Origin: Thiomicrorhabdus sp963677355
GTDB lineage: Bacteria; Pseudomonadota; Gammaproteobacteria; Thiomicrospirales; Thiomicrospiraceae
Assembly: GCA_963677355.2 (NCBI GenBank)
Contig: CAXXXQ010000001.1
Location: 186,001-250,000, forward strand
DNA: 64,000 bases
Reading direction: 5' to 3'
Shown: positions 35,485 through 44,369 of the stretch, piece by piece
How the letters are laid out: the number at the start of each line of letters is the position of its first letter
Position numbering within the stretch: the first letter of the stretch is position 1
Translations under genes and position numbers: made by a program
The notes under the pieces: generated by a model
The model's database searches: none
Told to the model about the DNA's origin: nothing
Seen by the model: the letters and a program-made list of their open reading frames with translations, nothing else

Positions 35485-36075
35485 ATGAACAAGATTCAAA
35501 AAATCATCCTGCTAGTTCTACTCTGTTCGATTCCGGCATTGCTGCTGATTTGGAAACTCTTGACCGATCAACTTGGAGCCAACCCGGTCGAATACCTTGA
35601 GCATGCAACCGGGGATTGGGCGATCTACTTTCTCTTCCTGACTTTAGCCGTCACGCCAATGCAAACGCGCTTAAAAATCAACTGGAATAAAACCTACCTA
35701 GCCGCACACTTAATGCGCAGAATCCTAGGACTAGCCGCCTTTTTTTATGCGCTACTGCATCTAAGCACTTATTTTATTTTTGAAATGAATCTCTCTGTGG
35801 AGGAGAGTCTGCTCGATATTATGGAAAGGCCCTTTATCGCTATTGGCATGCTCTCGTTTACTCTGTTACTTGCCTTGGCAATCACCTCAAATGCCAAGGC
35901 TCAACGGATCATGAAAACCCGCTGGAAAACCCTGCATAAAAGCATATACACCTTAACCTTTCTGGGTATTCTGCATTACGCTTTGCTGGTCAAAGCCGAT
36001 CTGCTCCAACCCCTCTTGTATCTGTTTATTTTTGCGATTCTGATGCTGTTTCGTCTGCGTCCGAACTCTTTTTAA
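35485..36075 (+). CDS. msrQ: Heme-binding membrane subunit MsrQ
   Basis: A 196-residue inner-membrane heme b protein (YedZ) that passes electrons to MsrP. About six membrane helices and the family features GDWAIYFLFLTLAVTP, LAAHLMRRILGLAAFFYALLH and WKTLHKSIYTL supply the heme histidines. The last 50 bases overlap the 3' end of the convergent diguanylate cyclase gene on the other strand. Translationally linked to msrP by close spacing. Confidence 0.94.
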   Translation: MNKIQKIILLVLLCSIPALLLIWKLLTDQLGANPVEYLEHATGDWAIYFLFLTLAVTPMQTRLKINWNKTYLAAHLMRRILGLAAFFYALLHLSTYFIFEMNLSVEESLLDIMERPFIAIGMLSFTLLLALAITSNAKAQRIMKTRWKTLHKSIYTLTFLGILHYALLVKADLLQPLLYLFIFAILMLFRLRPNSF

Positions 36076-37462
36076 TCCGTTGCTTGTCTTCATACATTTT
36101 TTTATCTGCTTTCTTCAACAGTTTGACCGCATCCATATCCTCTTTGGTAATCAACTGTACACCGATACTGGGCTGACAACGGGCATGAACCTGACTGACC
36201 ATATAACCCTGACATAAGTTCTGCCTGAACCGTCTAACCGTCTCTGTAACGACTTTTTGCGCCTTATCCGGGGAGGAGCTTAAATCACTCAATAGCACGA
36301 CAAACTCATCCCCGCCCAGACGGGCAACCAAATCACCGGAGCGGGTCAATTCCGATAACCGTTTCGCACAGGCGATTAACACCGCATCCCCGACTTCATG
36401 ACCATGACAATCATTAATCTCTTTGAAATCATTTAAATCCAAAAAAATCAGCGCACTCAGAGAACCACGATAACGGGCATCGTCAATCGCATATTTGATT
36501 TCCGACAGCAACTTGCGACGATTGGCCAGACCGGTCAAGTCGTCATGATGCGAGATGTAATTCAGTTTGGACAGCAATCGACCCCGAGACATTTCATGCT
36601 GTAATCCCAACCAAAGCACACTAGTCCAGAACAGCGCCAAGACCACAAAAATGCCGATCATTTCCATCAAATGCGCACGCTGGTATTCTTCAAGTACCGA
36701 CTCATTCTCAACCACTACCACTTGCCACTTGGTATGCGGTACATCCACGGCCACTTTAATCTTCGACAACTCCGTTTGCGACAGTTGAAACGGCCGAGTC
36801 AGTTTATCCCGTACCGCTTCACTGGAAACCTCTATCAAATCCGGGACGTCTCTACGCACTAAATACATTTCATGACTGGAAATCATATGTTCGGATAAAG
36901 TTTTTCTTAACAGCTCGGCACTGAAAGACATAAAAAAGATCATTTCCCGATTCTTAACATAGACCGGCATCATGACGTCAAAATGATAAGCCTCGGCTTT
37001 AGGGTGGATATAAGGTTCATATTCGAAATAATCCACTTCCGGATGAAACATGCTGGCCACATGCTCGATATCCTGCTGGCAAACTTTTTCTATGAAAAAA
37101 TCGTAGTCTCCGCCGATCTGTTCACCGTGCGCATTAGTGATGACATAAGAGTGCATTTTAGGGAAGTAGAGCCGGAACTTATTGGCCAAGGATTCCTGAA
37201 CGGTAATATCCTTGGAGAACAGATTAATATCATGCAACCATAATCCATCCAGACTGATCGCCGACATCTGATGACGAATATGAGAGACAATTTCATCGAT
37301 ACTTTTGGCGGCTTGCTCGGCTTGCTGTTCCATTAACGTCAGCTGCAAGGCTTCGAATTGCTTGACACTCGAATCGTAACGCAACCAAATCAATACCGAT
37401 AGCACAAACAGTATCATCAGCATGATCAATACAAATACAAATCGAGACTTAATCAAGCTCAC
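36026..37462 (-). CDS. Membrane diguanylate cyclase with periplasmic sensor
   Basis: A 478-residue protein. The GTG at 37462 has GGGGGAG six bases upstream, better than an in-frame TTG 24 bases earlier. A first membrane helix (about 7-27) and a second (about 275-297) bracket a periplasmic domain of about 245 residues of the double-Cache kind (inference from size and position). The cytoplasmic GGDEF domain is intact: LIFLDLNDFKEINDCHGHEVGD and ARLGGDEFVVLL, with the inhibitory-site RxxD (RSGD) five residues before GGDEF. It is the only clearly active c-di-GMP synthase in the window. Its final 50 bases overlap msrQ tail to tail. Confidence 0.92.
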   Translation of the reverse strand: MSLIKSRFVFVLIMLMILFVLSVLIWLRYDSSVKQFEALQLTLMEQQAEQAAKSIDEIVSHIRHQMSAISLDGLWLHDINLFSKDITVQESLANKFRLYFPKMHSYVITNAHGEQIGGDYDFFIEKVCQQDIEHVASMFHPEVDYFEYEPYIHPKAEAYHFDVMMPVYVKNREMIFFMSFSAELLRKTLSEHMISSHEMYLVRRDVPDLIEVSSEAVRDKLTRPFQLSQTELSKIKVAVDVPHTKWQVVVVENESVLEEYQRAHLMEMIGIFVVLALFWTSVLWLGLQHEMSRGRLLSKLNYISHHDDLTGLANRRKLLSEIKYAIDDARYRGSLSALIFLDLNDFKEINDCHGHEVGDAVLIACAKRLSELTRSGDLVARLGGDEFVVLLSDLSSSPDKAQKVVTETVRRFRQNLCQGYMVSQVHARCQPSIGVQLITKEDMDAVKLLKKADKKMYEDKQRIKKSSDADETASESQK

Positions 37463-37613
37463 CGCATCTCCCCCGAGCAAATCCAACTGAAGCTAGAACA
37501 GTTAAACCACCTAAGCCCTTAAAAAGGTTGTGTGAATTGTTGTACGAGTTATTAGAATACTACAAATAGTAATCCGCACGATGTATATCAATATTTCGTT
37601 ATATTCTTATAGA

Positions 37614-38312
37614 TCAACCTCTTAGCGCCTTTTCTGTGAATTGATCGCGAGAAATTAGCTCCGGCTCGTCAACCCATAAAGGTTGATGTCCAGCCTCATA
37701 TACCGGCCGATTTTTCATAATCGCTTTGAAGAAATCGCTCTCTGTAATAATGGAAATCCATTGTTTTAGTTTGTTGTAGTCGGCCGATTCAAACCAGGCC
37801 TTATCCACATTAACAAACTGCCTAACAAACGGAAAAACGGCAATATCCGCTAAACTCAGCTTGTCGCCCAGCAAATAGGGAGCGTGACTCAAGACTTCAT
37901 CTATTTCCTTTAAGAACGGTTCGCCTTGCGTTCGGTAATAGACTTGCGGCTTATCGGGGTGACGATCTGCATATTTATACAAATCCAACCAAGGTTTAAA
38001 TTCGTCATCAACCTTATCTATCCAAGAATTGATGAGAGAGTCCAACTCTGCGCTCCATAAAGACAAATCACTCTTAGCAGAGTTCTTTATTGCCCAAAAC
38101 AGAATATCCCGGCTTTCGTCAATAACCTGACCATCCGCCAAAATCAGAACCGGCACCGTTCCTTTAGGCGACGCCTGTAGCATGGCTAACGGCTTATCCC
38201 AAAACACGATTTCCCGCTGCTCAACCTGAATGCCGGACAGATAAATACCCATTCGAGCCCGCATCGCATAAGGACAACGACGATAAGAATATAAAACAGG
38301 ATGTTTTTCCAT
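37614..38312 (-). CDS. Glutathione S-transferase-like protein
   Basis: A 232-residue protein from the ATG at 38312 (MEKHPVLYSYRRCPYAMRARMG); a longer reading upstream crosses the groEL terminator and is unlikely. The N-terminal thioredoxin-like domain has Cys-Pro-Tyr-Ala at about 13-16, a glutaredoxin-like CPYA as in cysteine-type GSTs, and a cis-Pro segment (GTVPVLILADG). An all-alpha C-terminal domain follows (LLGDKLSLADIAVFPFVRQF). A role in glutathione-dependent redox or conjugation is likely; the substrate is unknown. The gap to groEL holds a terminator and an imperfect AT-rich inverted repeat. Confidence 0.82.
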   Translation of the reverse strand: MEKHPVLYSYRRCPYAMRARMGIYLSGIQVEQREIVFWDKPLAMLQASPKGTVPVLILADGQVIDESRDILFWAIKNSAKSDLSLWSAELDSLINSWIDKVDDEFKPWLDLYKYADRHPDKPQVYYRTQGEPFLKEIDEVLSHAPYLLGDKLSLADIAVFPFVRQFVNVDKAWFESADYNKLKQWISIITESDFFKAIMKNRPVYEAGHQPLWVDEPELISRDQFTEKALRG

Positions 38313-38342
38313 ACTAATTTTCCATAGCCCATTCTCTGTATA

Positions 38343-38368
38343 CAAAAAAGCCCGCATAAAGCGGGCTT
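38343..38368 (-). terminator. Rho-independent terminator downstream of groESL
   Basis: GCCCGC (38350-38355) and GCGGGC (38361-38366) form the stem with AA/TT extensions and a five-base loop, followed on the minus strand by TTTTTTG. It lies about 230 bases past the groEL stop and just before the GST-like start. Confidence 0.8.
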
Positions 38369-38594
38369 GAGAAATAGGAATAAAACGATATTTATTTCTG
38401 AATTTATCGAGTCTATTTTGCGGTATTAGCAAAACCCTTTAAACAGAAATTAAATTTTCTAGCTAGGCGGTACAAATTTAAAGGGAGAACAAGGCGAACT
38501 TGAAACCAGCGCGCAGTGGACATTCAAGTCCATGAGCACTGGAAGTTCAAATTCAACGCAGTTAACACTTAAATTTGAACGCCCTAGCAGAAAA

Positions 38595-40223
38595 TTACAT
38601 CATTCCGCCCATTCCTCCCATTCCTGCTGCCGCATCCGCACCATCATCTTTTGAAGGCAGATCCGCAATCGCCGCACCTGTAGTTAATACTAGACCGGCA
38701 ACAGACGCTGCGTTTTGTAAAGCAGAACGAGTTACTTTAGCCGGATCGATGATCCCCGCCTCAACCATATCAACGTACTCTTCTTTACGCGCGTCAAAAC
38801 CGAAGTTACCTTCACCTTCCATTACCTTGTTGACGATAACAGAACCTTCAAGACCACAGTTTGCCGCGATTTGACGCATAGGCTCTTGCATGGCACGCAA
38901 TGCAATCTGGATACCCACGTTCTGATCATCGTTATCGCCTTCAACCTGTACTTTAGACAGTGCGCGAACCAGCGCAACACCACCACCGGCAACAATACCT
39001 TCTTGCACCGCAGCACGCGTAGCATGCAGAGCATCGTCAACACGGTCTTTCTTCTCTTTCATTTCAACTTCGGTAGCCGCACCTAATTTAAGTACTGCAA
39101 CACCACCGGCAAGCTTCGCAAGACGCTCGCTTAGTTTCTCTTTGTCGTATTCGGAAGTTGTATTTTCCAACTGTGCTTTAATTTGTGCACAACGCGCTTC
39201 GATATCATCTTTGCTACCGATACCGTCGATCAGTTTAGTAGAATCTTTTCCAACTACAACCGACTTGGTTTCACCCAGCATGTCTAGCGTAACGGCTTCT
39301 AGCGACAGCCCTACTTCTTCGGAAATCAGGGTTGCACCAGTTAGAATCGCAATATCTTGCAGCATCGCTTTACGACGCTCACCAAATCCAGGTGCTTTAA
39401 CTGCCGCTACCTTAACGATACCGCGCATATTGTTGATAACCAATGTTGCAAGTGCTTCACCATCAACATCTTCAGCAACGATAAATAGAGGACGACCAGA
39501 CTTAGAAACCGCTTCCAAAGTAGGAAGAAGTTCACGGATGTTTGAAATCTTTTTATCATAAAGCAGGATAAAAGGTTGCTCTAGTTCAGCAGTCATCTTG
39601 TCAGTGTTTGTACAGAAGTGTGGTGATAGGTAACCACGATCGAATTCCATACCTTCAACCACAACCAACTCATCAGTCAATGAAGAACCTTCTTCAACCG
39701 TGATCACACCTTCAGTAGTCACTTTTTCCATCGCTTCAGCAATCATTTCACCAACCGCAGAATCCGAGTTTGCAGAGATAGTACCAACCTGTTTGATCGC
39801 ATCAGAAGTTTCACATGGAACCGACATCGCTTTGATTTCTTCAACCACAGCTTCTACCGCTTTGTGAATACCGCGGTTAAGATCCATCGGGTTCATACCC
39901 GCTGCAACTGACTTCATCCCTTCACGAACGATCGCTTGAGCAAGAACGGTTGCTGTTGTCGTACCGTCACCCGCGACATCGTTAGTTTGCGAAGAGACTT
40001 CTTTAACCATCTGCGCACCCATGTTCATGAACTTGTCTTCAAGTTCGATTTCACGCGCCACAGAAACACCATCTTTAGTCACAGTCGGAGCACCGAAAGA
40101 CTTTTCTAAAACTACGTTACGACCTTTAGGTCCTAAAGTGATTTTTACCGCATCTGCAAGAATATTAATACCTTCAACCATTTTCTCGCGAGCATCTAAA
40201 CCAAATCTAACATCTTTTGCCAT
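38595..40223 (-). CDS. groEL: Chaperonin GroEL (60 kDa)
   Basis: ATP-driven folding chamber that works with GroES. The 542 residues include AAKDVRFGLDAR-like N-terminus (MAKDVRFGLDAREKM), the ATP site VTLGPKGRNVVLEKSFG and AGDGTTTATVLAQ, and the C-terminal flexible tail ending in GGMGGMM. It lies 57 bases after groES in one transcript controlled by the CIRCE element upstream of groES. The AAGGAAGAAG ribosome site is close to the ATG. Confidence 0.98.
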   Translation of the reverse strand: MAKDVRFGLDAREKMVEGINILADAVKITLGPKGRNVVLEKSFGAPTVTKDGVSVAREIELEDKFMNMGAQMVKEVSSQTNDVAGDGTTTATVLAQAIVREGMKSVAAGMNPMDLNRGIHKAVEAVVEEIKAMSVPCETSDAIKQVGTISANSDSAVGEMIAEAMEKVTTEGVITVEEGSSLTDELVVVEGMEFDRGYLSPHFCTNTDKMTAELEQPFILLYDKKISNIRELLPTLEAVSKSGRPLFIVAEDVDGEALATLVINNMRGIVKVAAVKAPGFGERRKAMLQDIAILTGATLISEEVGLSLEAVTLDMLGETKSVVVGKDSTKLIDGIGSKDDIEARCAQIKAQLENTTSEYDKEKLSERLAKLAGGVAVLKLGAATEVEMKEKKDRVDDALHATRAAVQEGIVAGGGVALVRALSKVQVEGDNDDQNVGIQIALRAMQEPMRQIAANCGLEGSVIVNKVMEGEGNFGFDARKEEYVDMVEAGIIDPAKVTRSALQNAASVAGLVLTTGAAIADLPSKDDGADAAAGMGGMGGMM

Positions 40224-40280
40224 TTTTCTTCTTCCTTTTAAATCTATTCAAGTTATCTAGAGGACAATTACGATCGACAG

Positions 40281-40571
40281 TTAGTCGATGATCGCAACGA
40301 TGTCGTCTTCACGCATAATCAATAGCGGCTGACCGTCGTCGTCTTTCACTTCTTGTCCAGAGTATTGACCAAACATAACTTTGTCGCCAACCTTAACGGT
40401 CATCGCGATGATAGAACCTGAATCAGAAGCTTTACCAGGGCCTACAGCAACCACTTCACCCATGTTTTGTTGTTCTTGTGCCGAACCTGGAAGAAGGATT
40501 CCTCCCGCACTCTCTTTTTTCTCTTCAACACGGCGAATCACAACGCGGTCTTGTAATGGTTTAATGTTCAT
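40281..40571 (-). CDS. groES: Co-chaperonin GroES (10 kDa)
   Basis: Lid of the GroEL cage. The 96 residues begin MNIKPLQDRVVIRRVEEKKE and contain the mobile loop SAGGILLPGSAQEQ and the roof segment. The ATG at 40571 has AGGAGAAAACCC upstream. A longer in-frame reading would run back through the operator and promoter and is not used. Confidence 0.98.
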   Translation of the reverse strand: MNIKPLQDRVVIRRVEEKKESAGGILLPGSAQEQQNMGEVVAVGPGKASDSGSIIAMTVKVGDKVMFGQYSGQEVKDDDGQPLLIMREDDIVAIID

Positions 40572-40663
40572 AGGGTTTTCTCCTAAAAAAGTTTCTTGTT
40601 TCGTAGTCGTACATAAAATGTTCGAGAGACTGTAAATAGAAAGACCAATCACTCGAATCGAAA

Positions 40664-40690
40664 TTAGCACTCTTAACCTTAGAGTGCTAA
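40664..40690 (-). promoter_or_regulatory. CIRCE operator (HrcA site) upstream of groESL
   Basis: TTAGCACTC (40664-40672) and GAGTGCTAA (40682-40690) form a perfect inverted repeat with a nine-base spacer, matching the canonical CIRCE sequence at every arm position. It lies directly after the -10 box, over the expected start of transcription and the untranslated leader, about 90 bases before the groES ATG. It predicts heat-shock control by the repressor HrcA, whose gene is not in the window. Confidence 0.97.
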
Positions 40691-40692
40691 TC

Positions 40693-40720
40693 ATTGTATT
40701 CATCAAATATCTTGTGTCAA
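40693..40720 (-). promoter_or_regulatory. Sigma-70 type promoter of groESL
   Basis: Read on the minus strand: TTGACA (40720-40715), a 16-base spacer, then TACAAT (40698-40693), followed two bases later by the CIRCE element. The -35 is perfect and the -10 differs at one base. A housekeeping promoter with a repressor site fits HrcA control instead of sigma-32. Confidence 0.85.
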
Positions 40721-40812
40721 CAATATGTGGACGATTCTTTGAGATTCAAGTGTTTATATGAAGAAAAATGAAAGTTTTGAATGCAGCATGACTCCATCAG
40801 AATCATGCAATT

Positions 40813-41937
40813 TTAGTCGCAGAGGACTAGATTATCGCGATGGACAAGAGATTCATCTTCGATGAATCCTAGAATAGATTCGATTTGTTTGCTCGGTTTA
40901 CCAATGATTTTATCAGCCTCGGCTGAAGCATAATTAATCAAACCGCGGGCGATGGTTTTTCCGCTTTCGTCTTCGCAGACCACCATCTCACCGCGCTGAA
41001 AATGGCCTTTCACCTGCTTGACGCCGATTGGCAGAAGACTGCGACCGGAATTGCGCAATACTTCAACTGCGCCCTGATCCAATACCAGCGTCCCTTTGGC
41101 TTGCAGATGACCGGCTAAACATTGCTGACGAGCAGGCAAAGGCTGTAAGTCAGGAATCAACAAGGTCCCGGCTTGCTCGCCGTTGAACAACCTTGGCAAA
41201 ATATTTTCCGCACGCCCCGAGGCAATCAATGTTGCCGTTCCGGAACGAGCCGCACGTTTGGCCGCCATTACTTTGGTGTACATACCGCCTTTACCGAGCG
41301 CGCCGCCTTCCGGGCTAGCCATGGCTTCAATATCTTTTCTGCTCACATGGGCTTCTGAAATCAACTCCGCATTTGGATTTTCCCGTGGATTGTCATTATA
41401 CAAACCTTGCTGGTCAGTCAAAATGACCAACACATCCGCAGACATCAGGTTTGCCGTTAAGGCCGCCAAAGTATCGTTATCCCCAAAACGGATCTCGTCG
41501 GTCACCACAGTGTCATTTTCATTGATGATCGGCACCACACCATATTCAAGCAGGGTTTCCATGGCACCTTTCACATTCAAATAACGTTTGCGGCTAGACA
41601 GATCGTCATGCGTCATCAAAATCTGTGCGCTGTGAATGCCATACTTGGCAAACTTGCTCTCGTAAGCCTGAATCAAGCCCATCTGACCAACTGAAGCCGC
41701 CGCCTGCAATTCATTCAATAACTTAGGACGGCTAGCCCACCCCAGGCGCTTCATTCCTTCAGCGACCGAACCGGAGGAGACCAGAATAACCTCAACCCCT
41801 TGGTTTTTCAGCTCAACCATCTGCTGAACCCAATCCGCCAAAGCTTCTTTATTCAAGCCTTGACCGTCGTTAGTCAGCAAGGCACTGCCGATTTTGACAA
41901 CCCAGCGTTTAGTGTTTTTTAACTCGGAACGTTGCAT
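40813..41937 (-). CDS. proB: Glutamate 5-kinase
   Basis: First enzyme of proline synthesis, ATP-dependent phosphorylation of glutamate. The 374 residues show the kinase domain (WVVKIGSALLTNDGQGLN, VSSGSVAEGMKRLGW, INENDTVVTDEIRFGDNDTLAA, GTGGMYTKV-like GALGKGGMYTKVMAAKRA) and a C-terminal PUA domain (about 280-374) as in long bacterial ProB. It follows obgE by 33 bases and probably shares a transcript with it; proA is not here. Proline synthesis may contribute to osmotic adaptation alongside ectoine. Confidence 0.96.
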   Translation of the reverse strand: MQRSELKNTKRWVVKIGSALLTNDGQGLNKEALADWVQQMVELKNQGVEVILVSSGSVAEGMKRLGWASRPKLLNELQAAASVGQMGLIQAYESKFAKYGIHSAQILMTHDDLSSRKRYLNVKGAMETLLEYGVVPIINENDTVVTDEIRFGDNDTLAALTANLMSADVLVILTDQQGLYNDNPRENPNAELISEAHVSRKDIEAMASPEGGALGKGGMYTKVMAAKRAARSGTATLIASGRAENILPRLFNGEQAGTLLIPDLQPLPARQQCLAGHLQAKGTLVLDQGAVEVLRNSGRSLLPIGVKQVKGHFQRGEMVVCEDESGKTIARGLINYASAEADKIIGKPSKQIESILGFIEDESLVHRDNLVLCD

Positions 41938-41970
41938 GAATCTTTAACAAACCCAACTCAGTAAAATAGA

Positions 41971-43053
41971 TTAAAAGTCGAAATCTTCTTCGATAGTGGC
42001 ACGCGCAGTCGCTCGCAACGGTGCCTCTTCTTCCATCGCCGCCAAGCGGTTCTGTTCCAGCGCATAAGCGATATCATTCATTAGCTTCTGAGTACCATCA
42101 CGCTGCACAGCAGAGATCTGATACACCTTACCTTGCCAGTCAATTGCATCAACAATCTGCTGACAGACCTCATCTGCTTCGTCCGGCGGCAACAGATCGG
42201 TTTTATTTAATACCAACCAACGATCTTTACCCGCCAACTCATCGCTGTATTTTTCCAACTCTTTCTGAATGATGCGAATATTTTCTACCGGATCGGAATC
42301 ATCGATTGGAGCGATATCCACCATATGCAACAACAGACCGGTACGCGACAGATGCTTAAGGAACTGAATTCCCAGACCGGCCCCTTCGGAAGCGCCTTCG
42401 ATCAACCCCGGAATATCCGCGATCACAAAACTGGTTTCCGGCGAAATACTGACCACCCCTAAATTAGGATAGAGCGTGGTAAACGGATAGTTTGCAACTT
42501 TAGGGCGCGCAGCGGAAACGGCACTGATCAAACTGGATTTACCGGCATTCGGCATGCCAAGCAGACCGACATCCGCCAACACTTTAAGTTCCAAACGCAA
42601 CTCACGTTCTTCTCCCGGCTCGCCCGGTGTACACTGTCTTGGGGTACGGTTTTTACTGCTTTTGAAGTGGATATTACCTAAACCATGACGTCCGCCCTGA
42701 GCAACCAGTATTTTTTGGCCGTGCTCAGTCAGATCACCGATCACTTGGTCTTCATGAATATCGACAATAGAAGTACCAACCGGAACGGGGATCACCAAAT
42801 CGTCACCCGCCGCACCAGTCTTCTGCTGTCCCATTCCGCTTTGCCCGTTTTGCGCTTTGTACTGTTTGGTAAAGCGAAAATCGACCAAGGTATTCAGGTT
42901 ACGATCGGCAACAAGATAAACGCTACCGCCATCACCGCCGTCACCACCATTGGGACCACCAAAAGGAATATATTTTTCACGACGAAAGCTCACGACTCCG
43001 TTACCGCCACGACCGGCTTCTACCTGAATTTGTGCTTCATCTACAAACTGCAT
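41971..43053 (-). CDS. obgE: Obg family GTPase (ObgE/CgtA)
   Basis: Ribosome-associated GTPase involved in 50S maturation. The 360 residues start with the glycine-rich Obg domain (MQFVDEAQIQVEAGRGGNGVVSFRREKYIPFGGP), followed by the G domain with P-loop GMPNAGKSSLISAVS, switch TTLYPNLGVV, DIPGLIEGA and NKTDLL. A short acidic C-terminal tail ends in EEDFDF. Its place after rplU-rpmA and before proB matches the common gammaproteobacterial order. Confidence 0.97.
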   Translation of the reverse strand: MQFVDEAQIQVEAGRGGNGVVSFRREKYIPFGGPNGGDGGDGGSVYLVADRNLNTLVDFRFTKQYKAQNGQSGMGQQKTGAAGDDLVIPVPVGTSIVDIHEDQVIGDLTEHGQKILVAQGGRHGLGNIHFKSSKNRTPRQCTPGEPGEERELRLELKVLADVGLLGMPNAGKSSLISAVSAARPKVANYPFTTLYPNLGVVSISPETSFVIADIPGLIEGASEGAGLGIQFLKHLSRTGLLLHMVDIAPIDDSDPVENIRIIQKELEKYSDELAGKDRWLVLNKTDLLPPDEADEVCQQIVDAIDWQGKVYQISAVQRDGTQKLMNDIAYALEQNRLAAMEEEAPLRATARATIEEDFDF

Positions 43054-43369
43054 GAATCCATTCCTTTGGGTTGAGAAATATGAAAATTTAAAATACCGCT
43101 ATTTTAGCAGAGCTTTTGTTCAACGATAGAACATATATAAATGGGGATTTTTAGAGAAAATGAAATGAAACGATCTTTTCGGAATATGGAAAAACAAATG
43201 CCGTTAAGGCCAGTGTTCAAGTAAATCTAAATACGATGGACAGAACAGAGAATAGGCATAGCGGCAAGTTCGGCCATTCTTTCGAATGACCATTTCAATT
43301 TACAAGTCTCTACAACAAAAAACGCCCCGACAAGCGGGGCGTTTTTCATCAACAATGCAAAACTAAATA
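43054..43369. other. Intergenic region obgE-rpmA
   Basis: About 260 bases of AT-rich sequence between the obgE start and the rpmA terminator. No convincing gene or repeat is visible; short ATG-initiated stretches lack ribosome sites. It presumably holds an obgE promoter, but no box pair with acceptable spacing stood out. Confidence 0.5.
43315..43346 (-). terminator. Rho-independent terminator after rpmA
   Basis: AAAAAACGCCCC and GGGGCGTTTTT pair around GACAAGC. On the minus strand it is followed by the T-run TTTTTTG. It would separate the ribosomal protein genes from obgE-proB. Confidence 0.92.
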
Positions 43370-43627
43370 TTATTCAGCTACGATTGTTACGTAAGTACGT
43401 ACTGGCTTACCTTTAGTTACAAATGCAACCGAACCGTCTGCTTTTGCAAATAAAGTATCATCCTTACCGCGACCAACATTCTCACCAGCGTGGAACTTAG
43501 TTCCGCGTTGACGAACGATGATGCTACCAGCTGAAACTTGCTGACCACCGAATGCTTTTACGCCAAGTCGTTTGGCGTTAGAATCGCGACCGTTTTTAGT
43601 ACTACCTGCTGCCTTCTTATGAGCCAT
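43370..43627 (-). CDS. rpmA: 50S ribosomal protein L27
   Basis: An 85-residue ribosomal protein near the peptidyl-transferase centre. MAHKKAAGSTKNGRDSNAKRLGVK is the classic start with the conserved SxxNGRDS run, followed by GSIIVRQRGTKFHAG and VGRGKDDTLFA. It follows rplU after about 96 bases. Confidence 0.98.
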   Translation of the reverse strand: MAHKKAAGSTKNGRDSNAKRLGVKAFGGQQVSAGSIIVRQRGTKFHAGENVGRGKDDTLFAKADGSVAFVTKGKPVRTYVTIVAE

Positions 43628-43723
43628 GGTACAGTCCTTTTGTTAACAGAGTTACCCCCTACTCAGAAGTAACGCCCGTTTTGTTTCAATTAGTCTACTT
43701 AGTTAATTCTTTTAAGCTTTCAA

Positions 43724-44038
43724 TTAAGCTGAAATCTTACCGATTTTAACTTCAGTGTAGTTTTGGCGGTGGCCTTGCTTAGTTTTAGATCTGTTCTTAC
43801 GACGACGGAACTTAATGATAGTGACCTTTTTACCGCGACCGTTTGCTTCAACAGTTGCCGTTACTTTAGCACCTTCAACAACAGGCGTACCAACTTTAAC
43901 GTCAGCGCCTTCACCTACCATTAATACTTCGTCAAATTCAACCGTATCACCTGCTTCTGCATTTAGAGATTCGATTCGTAATACTTGACCTTCACTAACG
44001 CGATACTGCTTACCACCGGTTTTAATTACTGCGTACAT
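43724..44038 (-). CDS. rplU: 50S ribosomal protein L21
   Basis: A 104-residue large-subunit protein that binds 23S rRNA. MYAVIKTGGKQYRVSEGQ and KFRRRKNRSKTKQGHRQNYTEVKI are diagnostic. It is the first gene after a strong promoter at 44099-44127. Confidence 0.98.
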   Translation of the reverse strand: MYAVIKTGGKQYRVSEGQVLRIESLNAEAGDTVEFDEVLMVGEGADVKVGTPVVEGAKVTATVEANGRGKKVTIIKFRRRKNRSKTKQGHRQNYTEVKIGKISA

Positions 44039-44098
44039 TTAATATATCTCCCGGATATCTATAATCTTTTTAATAAGCCGCCATTTAGCGAAAGCGGA

Positions 44099-44127
44099 AT
44101 TATAATGACTTTTACTGTCCAGGTCAA
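44099..44127 (-). promoter_or_regulatory. Sigma-70 type promoter of rplU-rpmA
   Basis: On the minus strand TTGACC (44127-44122), a 17-base spacer and a perfect TATAAT (44104-44099), about 60 bases before the rplU start. Only the last base of the -35 deviates from consensus. Confidence 0.85.
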
Positions 44128-44310
44128 AATAAATTCACATTATTTTTCGGTTATTTCGCCATTCACTCTAAAAAAGTCAAATAAAAAGCTAACATATTGA
44201 TAAATATATAAGTATTAAAGCCTGGAATTTAAAGCCCGGCCTGATAGATTTAGCAATTACCGAATTATGGCAAACCGAATCTGAAGCGAAGTACTAGCGC
44301 CCGCTTTTTA

Positions 44311-44340
44311 TTCATACTAAAATAGCGTGTTTTTTATAAT
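44311..44340 (+). promoter_or_regulatory. Probable ispB promoter
   Basis: TTCATA (44311-44316), an 18-base spacer and TATAAT (44335-44340), 30 bases before the ispB ATG. The -10 is perfect, while the -35 matches four of six bases. Confidence 0.5.
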
Positions 44341-44369
44341 CTCTGGAAGGCGCAAAGCCAAATCTAATC

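Larger units (their letters stand above)
44039..44369. other. Divergent promoter region rplU / ispB
   Basis: A 331-base region with no gene. It holds the rplU promoter and a probable ispB promoter (both listed). The stretch between them (about 44130-44300) is AT-rich and shows no further recognisable site. Confidence 0.6.

Noticed and set aside
38545..38580. GTTCAAATT/AATTTGAAC inverted repeat just past groEL as a terminator
   Set aside because: The loop is 18 bases, no T-run follows on the minus strand, and a stronger terminator lies about 200 bases further on.
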